From Pedobacter mucosus (GTDB lineage Bacteria; Bacteroidota; Bacteroidia; Sphingobacteriales; Sphingobacteriaceae), in contig NZ_CP087585.1 in the NCBI RefSeq assembly GCF_022200785.1, positions 2,170,001 through 2,234,000 on the forward strand: a stretch of DNA of 64,000 nt, given 5' to 3'. The notes below the pieces were generated by a model. It did not search any database, was not told where the DNA came from, and saw only the letters and a list, made by a program, of their open reading frames with translations. Within the stretch, counting starts at the first letter, position 1. The number at the start of each line of letters is the position of its first letter. Made by a program: the position numbers and the translations under genes. Positions 8,947 to 16,894 of the stretch are shown piece after piece.

Positions 8947-10146
8947 ATGCCAAAAATTTCACAAAAAGGCTTGCAGATGCCGGCCTCCCCTATTAGAAAG
9001 CTTACGCCATTTGCAGATAAAGCCAAACAAGATGGTAAAAAGGTTTTTCACCTTAATATTGGTCAGCCAGATATTGCAACGCCAGAAGGGATGCTTAATG
9101 CCATTAAAAATATCGACTTTGATGTTTGGGCTTACACACCATCAGAAGGTACACTTTCATATCGCTTAAAACTAACTGAATATTATAATAAATTAGGCTA
9201 CAATATTAAGCCAGAAAATATTTTAGTTACTGTCGGAGGTTCTGAAGCCATAACAATCGCCATGCAAACTTGCGTAAACGAAGGTGACGAAATCATTATT
9301 CCTGAGCCTTTTTATGCTAACTATAATGGTTTTGCCTGCATGAGTAATGTAGTTGTTAAACCCATTTTATCATATATAGAAAATGGATTTGCATTGCCAC
9401 CCATTGCCGAATTCGAGAAACTGATTACGGCTAAAACCAAGGCAATTATCATTTGTAATCCAAATAATCCAACCGGATATTTATATTCAAGAGAAGAGCT
9501 GGAAGCCTTAAAAACGCTTTGTTTAAAATATGATCTTTTTTTATTTTCTGATGAAGCTTACCGCGAATTCTGTTATGATGATCGAGAATTTATTTCTCCA
9601 ATGCACTTTGATGGTTTAGACGAAAACGTTGTAATTTTAGATACGGTTTCTAAACGTTATAGTGCTTGTGGCGCTCGTTTAGGATGTTTAATTACTAAGA
9701 ATGCTTCAATTATCGCTTCTGGTTTAAAATTCGCACAAGCGAGATTAAGTCCTGGAATGGTGGAACAGATCGCTGGAACCGCAGCTGTAGATACGCCAGA
9801 CAGTTATTTTGAAGAAGTGAATAAGGAATATACACTGCGTAGAGATACTTTAGTTAAAAGACTAAATAACATTGAAGGCGTATTTTGTCCGAACCCTGGT
9901 GGGGCTTTTTATGTGGTAGCAAAGTTTCCTATAGATGATTCTGATAAATTTTGTCAGTGGATTTTGGAAGACTTTAGTCATGAAAACCAAACCGTTATGA
10001 TGGCACCAGCAACAGGATTCTATTCTACACCCGGATCAGGTAAAAATGAAGTTCGAATGGCTTATGTGTTAAATATTCAAGATTTAAACAAAGCAATGGA
10101 TTGTCTAGAAGTCGCTTTAAAACAATATCCGGGAAGACAAGTTTAG
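8947..10146 (+). CDS. pyridoxal-phosphate aminotransferase, class I (aspartate-type)
   Basis: A 399-residue fold-type I aminotransferase. Visible motifs are NIGQPDIATPEG near residue 36, NPNNPTGYLYS, SDEAYREFCYD, and DTVSKRYSACGARLG with the PLP-binding Lys at about residue 236. The C-terminal RMAYV holds the carboxylate-binding Arg. It may serve as an aspartate or aromatic aminotransferase, but the exact substrate cannot be read from sequence. An in-frame TTG at 8920 lies inside the preceding terminator and is rejected in favour of the ATG at 8947, which follows a T-rich stretch (TATTTTTG at 8935-8942). Confidence 0.9.
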   Translation: MPKISQKGLQMPASPIRKLTPFADKAKQDGKKVFHLNIGQPDIATPEGMLNAIKNIDFDVWAYTPSEGTLSYRLKLTEYYNKLGYNIKPENILVTVGGSEAITIAMQTCVNEGDEIIIPEPFYANYNGFACMSNVVVKPILSYIENGFALPPIAEFEKLITAKTKAIIICNPNNPTGYLYSREELEALKTLCLKYDLFLFSDEAYREFCYDDREFISPMHFDGLDENVVILDTVSKRYSACGARLGCLITKNASIIASGLKFAQARLSPGMVEQIAGTAAVDTPDSYFEEVNKEYTLRRDTLVKRLNNIEGVFCPNPGGAFYVVAKFPIDDSDKFCQWILEDFSHENQTVMMAPATGFYSTPGSGKNEVRMAYVLNIQDLNKAMDCLEVALKQYPGRQV

Positions 10147-10150
10147 GCGT

Positions 10151-10166
10151 AAACCTTAAAGGTTTT
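10151..10166 (+). terminator. weak hairpin between aminotransferase and SDR genes
   Basis: AAACCT and AGGTTT form a 6-bp stem with a TAA loop and a short T tail, 4 bases after the stop. The stem is weak; it may only attenuate read-through into the next gene. Confidence 0.35.
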
Positions 10167-10186
10167 TATCATGTTAAATCATTAAA

Positions 10187-10915
10187 ATGGAAATAGCAAA
10201 CAATAAAATATTAATAACTGGAGGAGCAAGCGGAATTGGCTTGGGTTTAGTAGAAAGATTTATTAAGGAGAACAATACCGTAATTATTTGCGGTCGAAGG
10301 GCTTCTGCTTTAGAAGAAGTTTCAGTTAAATTCCCTGCTGTAATTACTAAAGTTTGCGATTTATCTATAGAACAAGAGCGGATAGATCTTTTTAATTGGA
10401 TTTTAGAAAAACACAGTGATTTAAATGTTTTAGTAAACAATGCCGGCATCCAGCAGTGGATGAAGATAACGGATGAAGATTTCTACGAAAGGTCAAAAAA
10501 AGAAATTACGACTAATATTGAGGCGCCAATTCACTTAACGTCACTTTTTATAACACTAAAATTTTTAACAACGATAATTAATGTTACCTCAGGTTTATCT
10601 TTTGTTCCTTTAACGCTTGTTCCCATTTATTCGGCTACAAAAGCATTTTTTCATTCATTCACACTTTCAACCAGACATTTATTAAAATCTCAAAATATAG
10701 AAGTGATTGAGGTGATACCACCAGCGCTTAATACTGATTTAGGTGGCAAGGGTTTGCATGATCAGGCTCCGCCAGTAAGTGATTTTATTGAGTCTGTTTT
10801 CGAACAGCTTAAAAATGGAAGTAATGAAATTACTTTTGGCTTTAGTAAAGCAATGGCAAATGGTAATCAAGAAGATATAAAAAATGCTTTTAATAAGATG
10901 AATCCAAGTTTGTAA
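10187..10915 (+). CDS. short-chain dehydrogenase/reductase (DltE-like)
   Basis: A 242-residue classical SDR. The nucleotide-binding GGASGIGLG is at residues about 12-20, the structural NNAGI near 85, and the catalytic YSATK in the second half after a Ser-containing strand (NVTSG). It resembles DltE-type oxidoreductases, whose substrate is not defined. It follows the aminotransferase by 40 bases and is closed by a strong terminator. Confidence 0.85.
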   Translation: MEIANNKILITGGASGIGLGLVERFIKENNTVIICGRRASALEEVSVKFPAVITKVCDLSIEQERIDLFNWILEKHSDLNVLVNNAGIQQWMKITDEDFYERSKKEITTNIEAPIHLTSLFITLKFLTTIINVTSGLSFVPLTLVPIYSATKAFFHSFTLSTRHLLKSQNIEVIEVIPPALNTDLGGKGLHDQAPPVSDFIESVFEQLKNGSNEITFGFSKAMANGNQEDIKNAFNKMNPSL

Positions 10916-10960
10916 CTTATCTTAAAAGTTGACTGATTATAAATTGAGCATTTAAAACTC

Positions 10961-10998
10961 AAAAATCCGCGAGCTTATTAAAGCTCGCGGATTTTTTT
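10961..10998 (+). terminator. strong intrinsic terminator after the SDR gene
   Basis: Perfect 16-bp stem (10961-10976 with 10981-10996), ATTA loop, A run on the left and T run on the right, so it could work in both directions. Confidence 0.9.
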
Positions 10999-11044
10999 AT
11001 ACCTTATAGATTAGATAAAGATATTACCTTTCCTAAACGCTACA

Positions 11045-11076
11045 TTGTCAATATTTAAAATATATCTCTAATTTTG
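11045..11076 (+). promoter_or_regulatory. cutC promoter, very close to the start codon
   Basis: TTG at 11045-11047 and TAATTTTG at 11069-11076, separated by 21 bases, fit the Bacteroidota promoter. The ATG is only 2 bases further on, so the message would be leaderless or nearly so. Confidence 0.4.
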
Positions 11077-11078
11077 TT

Positions 11079-11827
11079 ATGAAGAAACACCTTGAAGTTT
11101 GTGCATTCAACATACAGTCTTGCCTCGCTGCAGAAAAAGCTGGTGCACACCGAATTGAACTTTGCGATAACCCTGTTGAGGGTGGAACAACGCCATCTTA
11201 TGGAACTATAAAGCAGGTTAGAGAAAAGGTATCTATTGATCTATATCCTATCATTCGCCCCCGATCTGGTAATTATTTTTACAATAAAGATGAATATCAG
11301 ATCATTAAGAATGATATAGAAATCTGCAAATCACTTGGCTGCAACGGTATTTCTGTTGGCGCACAATTGATTAATGGAGAGATTCACAAAGACTGGATGA
11401 AAAGGATTGTTGAATGGGCCGGCAATATGGGCGTAACCTGCAATAGGGCCTTTGATGGAACTCCTGATTTGTATCAAGCACTTGACGATTTAATAGCATG
11501 TGGCTGCGAAAGGGTATTAACCTCTGGAGGAGAAACAGCTGCACCGGATGCTTCACAAATACTTAAAAACTCGTTGAGCAATCAGCTGGTCGAATTATAA
11601 TAATGCCTGGTGCTGGTGTAAAATCAGAAAACCTAGCAAAGCTGGTTACTGAAAGCGGCGCTACAGAATATCATGCTTCGGCAAGGGTTGTGGTAGATAA
11701 CCCGCTAACTTATATTAATACCAACATAAATGATTATGGGAAAGTGTATGTTTCTTTAGAGAGTGAGTTGGTTAAAATGGTGGAGATACTTAATTACGCC
11801 TCTATGCCGACGGGCATCCAACTTTGA
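11079..11827 (+). pseudogene. cutC: cutC, copper homeostasis protein, frameshifted
   Basis: CutC is a TIM-barrel protein of about 240-250 residues linked to copper homeostasis. The first frame (11079-11600) gives LEVCAFNIQSCLAAEKAGA, RIELCDNP.EGGTTPS, RPRSGNYFY and NRAFD, all typical. After ILK at the A5 run 11565-11569 the frame goes wrong. In the next frame the expected continuation KLVEQSAGRIIIMPGAG runs on to 11827. One extra A would restore the gene. The tail is also odd: the last residues (ASMPTGIQL) are encoded by the dispersed repeat that begins near 11800. A homopolymer sequencing error could explain the shift. Confidence 0.85.
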
Positions 11828-12045
11828 GGGGCCAAAGTTGGCAAAGCCCTTCGCTTTTCCACTATGCAGCTTTGCCGCACAAGCCACCACATAAAAATCT
11901 GGAAGGCAGCGCAGGCTTAGGTTTCGATTGAAGGATCGAAACTAATAAAATCGAGGCCTTCTTCCACCACTCAAGCCCAGCCTTCCAGATTTTCTTTCCG
12001 CTGCTTGGGAAAAGCGGGCGTCTTATTAAAGTTAGTAATTAGGGT
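11797..12045. repeat. right-half copy of the dispersed intergenic repeat
   Basis: Matches the 23695-23940 part of the tandem array. It has GCCTCTATGCCG.CGGGCAT, AACTTTGAxGGxCAAAGTT, a TATGCAGC..GCCGCACAA word, then the nested hairpin element (11893-11993) and CCGCTGCT.GGAAAAGCGGGCG. It begins inside the 3' end of cutC and fills the start of the 11828-12509 gap. It is more diverged than the array copies. Confidence 0.75.
11893..11995 (+). repeat. nested-hairpin element, copy A
   Basis: Outer stem 11894-11907 with 11980-11993 (AAAATCTGGAAGGC and its exact complement). Middle helix 11914-11920 with 11952-11958 (one mismatch, one G-U). Inner stem GTTTCGAT / ATCGAAAC at 11921-11928 and 11935-11942. 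Relative to the array copies, the inner stem has a C-G pair (11925:11938) where they have T-A. It could be a structured RNA or a cruciform-forming element. Confidence 0.6.
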
Positions 12046-12128
12046 TGGATTCATTTTTCATTGGTACCATGTAGAAGGCTTAACCATAGCGCTATTTCTT
12101 TTGCATCAGGTATGTTGCGCCTTGCTAT

Positions 12129-12456
12129 CCGGCCTTGGATATGATGGAAGGAGAAAACGTTAAAGCTTTTTACGATAAAGTTTATCCACCATAATATCAG
12201 GCAGCAAGCTTTCCCCTATCCGCCTTTCGGCACCTTTCCCCTGAAAGGGAAAGGACTAAAAAAAGCATTTATCGATTAGCATAAGCAATTTACTATAGCC
12301 TAGTTTTGTTTTCATTTAGTCATATCAGCATTATTATACATAATTACTGACCTGTCGCATTTACGGATGCTAGGACCGGCCTAGGATACGATGAAAGGAG
12401 AAAACGTTAAAGCTTTTTACGATAAATTTTTTCCACCATAATATCAGTCAGCAAGC
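12129..12456. repeat. pair of ~80-bp direct repeats
   Basis: 12129-12210 and 12375-12456 are near-identical direct copies. They share GGAGAAAACGTTAAAGCTTT, TTTACGATAAA, TCCACCATAATATCAG and GCAGCAAGC or CAGCAAGC. The spacing is about 246 bases. The DNA between them shows no gene. They lie downstream of the minus-strand Fn3-like gene. Confidence 0.6.
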
Positions 12457-12509
12457 CTCAAACTTTGAAACCCTACAAATAAAAACCAACCACTCTGGCT
12501 ATTACCTCA

Positions 12510-13130
12510 TCACTGCACCATTCTCGTCAAAACATTAGTAGTTACCTCCTGCCCGCGAGTGCCAATTGCCACTACACGACCATAAATACGCTTGCCACTT
12601 GTCATATTACCAAACGTATATTCGCGGGTAGATGCGCCTTTAGATATCCAGCTACTCTCTAGGGTTAATGGTTCTTCTGTATATTCGAAAATATAGGATT
12701 TAGCATTTTCCACCGCCTTCACCATAAATTTAACTTCGCCTGGATTCTTCCCGTCCGCGATAATAAATTCCTGCGGTGCAGCTAAACCTATCGTGTTATC
12801 GCCTTCTATAGCCAAGTCCATACCAGAACTCACCAATTTAGAGCGGTTGCTTTCTGCCAGCGAATCAATATTCATCGCCAATAAACGCAAACTGGTCAGG
12901 AGCGTTTCCCGGGCATCATTCTTTAAAGATACCGCCACCCTTGCTCTGGAAGCAGCTGCCGTTAAAGAGGAAGAAAAAGCAGAAGCCACATCGGTAAAAT
13001 CAATAAGGCTTGGGCTAGTAATTGGAAAATTGGCATTTCCAGTTAACGAACCAATAATGGCTTGTGTTTTCACATCTAGTTTTGCATCATTGTACTTTTG
13101 ATAGTTTAAAATTAGTTTAGGAGTTTTCAT
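12510..13130 (-). CDS. fibronectin type III-like protein, function unknown
   Basis: A 206-residue protein. The C-terminal part (about residues 115-206) resembles an Fn3 sandwich: VKFMVKAVENAKSYIFEYTEEP, then an RVVAIGTRGQEV strand near the end. The N-terminal half is helical and Ser/Ala-rich (SSSLTAAASRARVAVSLKNDARETLL). There is no signal peptide. Similar stand-alone proteins occur in Bacteroidota, with no function known to me. The ATG at 13130 is preferred to the in-frame TTG at 13142. The gene is isolated in repeat-rich DNA. Confidence 0.65.
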   Translation of the reverse strand: MKTPKLILNYQKYNDAKLDVKTQAIIGSLTGNANFPITSPSLIDFTDVASAFSSSLTAAASRARVAVSLKNDARETLLTSLRLLAMNIDSLAESNRSKLVSSGMDLAIEGDNTIGLAAPQEFIIADGKNPGEVKFMVKAVENAKSYIFEYTEEPLTLESSWISKGASTREYTFGNMTSGKRIYGRVVAIGTRGQEVTTNVLTRMVQ

Positions 13131-13397
13131 GTCCGTTGTCAATCTAAAGAAGACACCATTGCCTTCTCAAAACAAGGTACAGCAGCTAAACCGTGAAAAA
13201 AACTTAACCTACTCTCAAACCATCAATTTTGGTACTTTCTGATACTTTTAGGTTATAATGGTGTTTTTTAACACTTTTGGCGCTTTTTAACACTTTTGAT
13301 ACCTTTTGGAAACTAATTTGAAAAGCTAGCACACAGCATTTATTGCTAAAATACCGCTCCTAGTATCGCTAACAAACATTAACTCTAATATGAAGTT

Positions 13398-13625
13398 AAA
13401 TTCATACGGAAGATGTTGCCTTACCTATAGCATATGTTGCCCAACATACAGAAGATGTTGCCATACTTATAGCGTATGTTGCCCGACATACGGAAGATGT
13501 TGGCCAACATACAGAAGATGTTGCCTTACCTATAGCATATGTTGTCCAACATACGAAAGATGTTGCCATACCTATAGCATATCTTACCCAACATACGGAA
13601 AATATTGCCTCTCATATCGCAAACT
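13398..13625. repeat. 21/42-bp minisatellite
   Basis: Alternating 21-base units of the types ATACGGAAGATGTTGCCTTA(C) and CTATAGCATATGTTGCCCAA(C) give a 42-base higher period, with about ten units and point differences. Because 21 is a multiple of three, the + frame stays open from 13390 to 13668 and would encode a Cys-rich repeat (CCPTY, CCLTY, CCHTY). There is no ribosome-binding or promoter evidence. The flanks contain two TTTTTAACACTTTTG words (about 13270-13302). Confidence 0.7.
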
Positions 13626-13909
13626 ATTCAATTTATATTGTATACCATACTCAATACATTCGCCATGATATCGCCTTACTCCTTTTAAGAATTTATTTTA
13701 GCCTACATAAGACATTGTATAACAAACAATTGTATATTTATATAATACGATGAGTATTGCTTACCAAACACCTATTATTTGCGGCCTCTGAAATTATACC
13801 TTAACCTGCTAAACCAACGTCTATTACCTTTTTTATTATAAGCACAAATACTTATTTACATCTCTCGCCTATTTCCATCTAACCAAAATTAACGAGTAAA
13901 TATTTTATT

Positions 13910-14137
13910 ATGAGTGTAGAACAAACTTTCGCCCGCCCTGTTAACATTAGATTGCTGTTAAGCTGCTCCAAAACGACAAGCTTCCGCGAACTAAAATTTG
14001 TAATTAAAGCAATGGGCATTGTCGCCCCTAAACGGTTAACCATAGAACACCTTTGCATCCACTATGGAATCACCATGATGCAGTATCTAAAATCTCAACA
14101 AATACGCCCTAATAAGCCAAAGCCAGATGAACCTTAA
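13910..14137 (+). CDS. small hypothetical protein
   Basis: 75 residues, not recognised. It is basic at both ends, with a central SFRELKFVIKAMGI helix-like stretch and a Pro/Lys-rich tail (RPNKPKPDEP). A 49-base piece of the gene (14025-14073) is duplicated at 14929-14977 with three changes, bracketing the next gene. It may be a real small gene or the surviving part of a larger one. Confidence 0.4.
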   Translation: MSVEQTFARPVNIRLLLSCSKTTSFRELKFVIKAMGIVAPKRLTIEHLCIHYGITMMQYLKSQQIRPNKPKPDEP

Positions 14138-14311
14138 CGGTCTAGTTTATTTGGTTTTATCAGGTGAGTAATTTATCTTAGTTGCAGGTTTTTTAGGCTA
14201 CGCTCTATACTTTATGGTACATGCCAGTTTTTTTTATGCTTACTTTTTCCTAGCGAAAAGAAGTATATAGAAAGTTGTATGGTATTTAAAAAAAACCAAG
14301 ATATTATTAAG

Positions 14312-14905
14312 ATGAAATATTTGACTTCGATTGCATTAATTTTAGTAACATTATTTTCCTACGGACAAAATTTTAAGACATTAGAAGTTTTTAGAAATAA
14401 TGATACTATTCCATCAGGTAAGGCAATTTTTTATGGAAGTTTTATTCAGCGACTTGGATTTACTAGTGGTGGCTTCCCTCAAGACATAAGATTAATTAAC
14501 ACTGATACAAAAGAAGTTTTTACTTTTAGAGTTAAGCCAGCTTACAAATCAACAAAGGAAAATAATTTTTTCTATGTGATAAAACCTGGAAATTACGCTA
14601 TTCTGCATTATTGGTGGACACAAAGTAAATGGTATGGAAGTAAATTTTTTACCGAACCAATTTTTAAAGGCATTGACTCAAAAGATGATTTAATAGCTAA
14701 ATTAAAATCTGGAAAAATTAAAGAAAGTGACCTAATTCGATATAGCTTCACGATTACTGAAAATTCCCTGAATTATTTGGGCACTTGGCATTTTGACAGT
14801 GGACTAGTTTCTTTTACGAATGACAAAAAAGATATGGACAATAAAGTGATGGAGAAATATAGAAATATTAATCTATCAACCGCCACGATAAATTTACCAA
14901 ACTAA
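14312..14905 (+). CDS. exported hypothetical protein
   Basis: 197 residues with a signal peptide (MKYLTSIALILVTLFSYGQ). The mature part is beta-rich and aromatic (NNFFYVIKPGNYAILHYWWTQS) and fits no family I recognise. The in-frame ATG at 14279 would put charged residues before the signal sequence, so 14312 is chosen. The gene lies between the original and the duplicated fragment of the preceding small gene, which suggests it arrived by insertion or recombination. Confidence 0.6.
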   Translation: MKYLTSIALILVTLFSYGQNFKTLEVFRNNDTIPSGKAIFYGSFIQRLGFTSGGFPQDIRLINTDTKEVFTFRVKPAYKSTKENNFFYVIKPGNYAILHYWWTQSKWYGSKFFTEPIFKGIDSKDDLIAKLKSGKIKESDLIRYSFTITENSLNYLGTWHFDSGLVSFTNDKKDMDNKVMEKYRNINLSTATINLPN

Positions 14906-14928
14906 TCATATAAAAACGGAATTTAACC

Positions 14929-14977
14929 CCCCTAAACGGTTAACTATAGAACACATTTGCATCCACGATGGAATCAC
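14929..14977. repeat. duplicated 49-bp fragment of the 13910 gene
   Basis: Matches 14025-14073 with 3 differences in 49 bases (CCCCTAAACGGTTAACTATA onward). It ends where the CCTCTAGACTA element-end sequence begins at 14977. Confidence 0.75.
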
Positions 14978-15045
14978 CTCTAGACTAACGTTGTAACTTC
15001 ATAACTCTAGCTCCTCTAAACTAAGGTTGTAACTCTATAACTCTA

Positions 15046-15064
15046 GCGCAAGCGTCCGCTTGTG
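15046..15064. repeat. REP copy 1, left of RAYT
   Basis: GCGCAAGCGTCCGCTTGTG, with an AAGCG/CGCTT stem. It is the exact inverse complement of the REP on the other side of the transposase (15816-15834). It is preceded by two copies of the CCTCTAGACTA / AACTCTAG leader motif (14977 and 15013). Confidence 0.8.
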
Positions 15065-15159
15065 AAGAAGATGTTACTATTAAAAATGGGTAACTTCTTG
15101 AAATTAAAAAGAAGTAAACATTAAAGGGAAAACATTCATAAGATGAAGACAGAAAAAAA

Positions 15160-15708
15160 TTGAGTACTAAGTATAAAATACGAGACCAAGAGCAGCTTTA
15201 CTTTGTAAGTTTTGCCGTGGTGTATTGGCTTGATGTTTTTATAAGGAACGAATATAAGGAAGTGCTTTTGGATAGCTTGCGTTACTGCCAGAAGGAAAAA
15301 GGACTGGAGGTTTATGGATGGTGCATAATGACCAGCCATGTTCATTTGATTATTGTTACAACAGGTAAAAAGATGGAAGATATTCTACGGGATTTTAAGA
15401 GCCATACCTCAACTCAATTAAGAAAAATGATTAAGAATAACCAACAGGAAAGTAGGCGTGAATGGTTGCTATGGATGATGGAAAGAGCGGGCAACAAAAA
15501 CAGCAACAACAATGGATACCAATTTTGGCAACAGGACAACCATCCAATAGAGTTATGGGATAATTATATGAAAGAACAGAAATTAGATTATCTGCATGAG
15601 AATCCGGTAAAATCAGGTTTTGTGTCGAAAGCAGAAGATTATCTTTACAGTAGTGCGAGAGATTATTGCGGAGAAAAGGGCTTGTTGGAGATTAAGCTAA
15701 TTGAATAA
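15160..15708 (+). CDS. REP-associated tyrosine transposase (RAYT, IS200-like Y1 HUH)
   Basis: 182 residues. The HUH metal-binding pair is His60 and His62 (TSHVHLIIV). The catalytic Tyr is probably Tyr144 (KLDYLHENPV), followed by the conserved SSARDY end. RAYTs nick and join single-stranded DNA at REP hairpins. The gene lies between inverted REPs at 15046 and 15816, the usual REPtron layout. The best start is TTG at 15160 (MSTKYKI). An ATG at 15143 is one base out of frame across an A7 run. The protein looks intact, whereas a second copy downstream is broken. Confidence 0.88.
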   Translation: MSTKYKIRDQEQLYFVSFAVVYWLDVFIRNEYKEVLLDSLRYCQKEKGLEVYGWCIMTSHVHLIIVTTGKKMEDILRDFKSHTSTQLRKMIKNNQQESRREWLLWMMERAGNKNSNNNGYQFWQQDNHPIELWDNYMKEQKLDYLHENPVKSGFVSKAEDYLYSSARDYCGEKGLLEIKLIE

Positions 15709-15713
15709 GATTT

Positions 15714-15834
15714 GGTTTTGTGTCGAAAGCAGAAGATTATCTTTACAGTAGTGCGAGAGATTATTGCGGAGAAAAGGGCTTGTTGGAGATTAAGCTAATT
15801 ACATAAGCTTTGGGGCACAAGCGGACGCTTGCGC
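15714..15834. repeat. extra copy of the RAYT 3' end with REP
   Basis: Repeats the last ~90 bases of the RAYT coding sequence immediately after its stop, then the 19-nt REP CACAAGCGGACGCTTGCGC at 15816-15834. The copy is nearly identical to the gene tail except near the stop (TTACATAA instead of TTGAATAA). Confidence 0.85.
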
Positions 15835-15899
15835 CAGATGGGGAGCTTGGATGATAGCTCCACAAACTGAAAGTGTATATTGAACAAAATAAACTAAAT

Positions 15900-15953
15900 A
15901 TGAAAAAACTAATTTTGACGCTCACGCTTTTCCCCTCTAGACTACGGTTGTAG
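15900..15953 (+). pseudogene. 5' stub of a secreted-protein gene cut by an element end
   Basis: ATG at 15900 begins MKKLILTLTLF, a typical signal-peptide start. The frame then runs straight into the CCTCTAGACTACGGTTGTAG element-end motif at 15934 and stops at 15951-15953. The expected continuation is not seen downstream. I infer an insertion or rearrangement junction. Confidence 0.45.
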
Positions 15954-16021
15954 CATTCTGGGTGCCTACCAACCCGATTGCAAACCCAAAATATTTGAAA
16001 AGTAAAAAGTCATCGACATAA

Positions 16022-16726
16022 ATGGACAATCTCAAAATTTTAACACTTCTAGAAAAACAAACGGACTGTATTTTTGAAAAGCTCAGGAAGACATCGATAT
16101 CTGCTTTGTACAAAAAAGAATATGAAGATATCAAAGCAGGAAGGATATTTGTTCTTGACAATGGTGAAAAGGAAATGTTGAAAGACCTTAAGGAATTATC
16201 TAAGGATACGTCCTTAGACAGTTCTTTTGAATCCAAATTAAGAGAATACCTAGAACTAGACAATAATGGCCTAATCGTATATTTTCAAAAAGAACTTGGA
16301 AAATCTATAAATGAAATAATTGTCTCAGGGAAACTGAATGAAATTCAGGCCTTGTTCGTTGAGTATGACTATTATTATCATTTTTCAAGCTGTATAACTT
16401 GTTATGGGATACAATAATATCCAGAAATTCACGAGCCCCGTTATATTTCAGATGAATATGACTCTAACAAACAAGTTATATTCCTTGAGAATGGTATAAA
16501 TTTTAAACCTGCATGGATAGACTGCGAAGAATTTGAAAATCTTGATTATTTAGAGGTCAATTATGAACTTCAAAGATTATTCCAATTCCATTCCAGGGTA
16601 TTACTGCATCAAGCGCTTAACAATCTGTACATAGCTGGCAAACTCAATTTGTTTCAAAACCGACCTTTTTCATTTTTCATCAATGAACATGATTGCGAAG
16701 TAATGGTGCTTTATAAGCTGATCTAA
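16022..16726 (+). pseudogene. hypothetical gene with in-frame stop
   Basis: A 131-codon frame ends at TAA 16415-16417. The same frame then continues without a break for another 102 codons to 16726 (YPEIHEPRYISDEYDSNKQV and on, ending VMVLYKLI). Composition and style are uniform across the stop, so a ~234-residue protein seems to carry one nonsense change. I do not recognise the family. It lies between the intact and the broken RAYT copies. Confidence 0.6.
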
Positions 16727-16784
16727 CTTTGCTAGACAGATATACTGCACTCCTCTAGACTAAGGTTGTAATTCTATAACTCTA

Positions 16785-16803
16785 GCGCAAGCGTCCGCTT
16801 GTG
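16785..16803. repeat. REP copy, left of broken RAYT
   Basis: GCGCAAGCGTCCGCTTGTG, identical to 15046-15064 and preceded by the CCTCTAGACTAAGGTTGTAA leader at 16752. Confidence 0.8.
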
Positions 16804-16894
16804 AAGAAGATGTTACTATTAAAAGCGGGTAACTTCGGGAAATTAAAAAAGAAGTAAATATAAAAGAGATTCATAAGATAAATACAAAAGAAGA

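Noticed and set aside
11560..11575. Programmed -1 frameshift in cutC
   Set aside because: The site reads CTT AAA AAC, so the P-site tRNA would re-pair to TAA; this does not fit the XXXYYYZ rule, no stimulating structure is evident, and the repeat-derived tail suggests decay.
12793..13101. 102-residue + strand frame
   Set aside because: Antisense to the Fn3-like gene, no motif.
13398..13625. CRISPR array
   Set aside because: Units follow each other directly without unique spacers and no cas gene is near.
13390..13668. Cys-rich 92-residue frame as a real gene
   Set aside because: The 21-base period keeps any open frame open, and no start or promoter signal supports it; kept only as a repeat.
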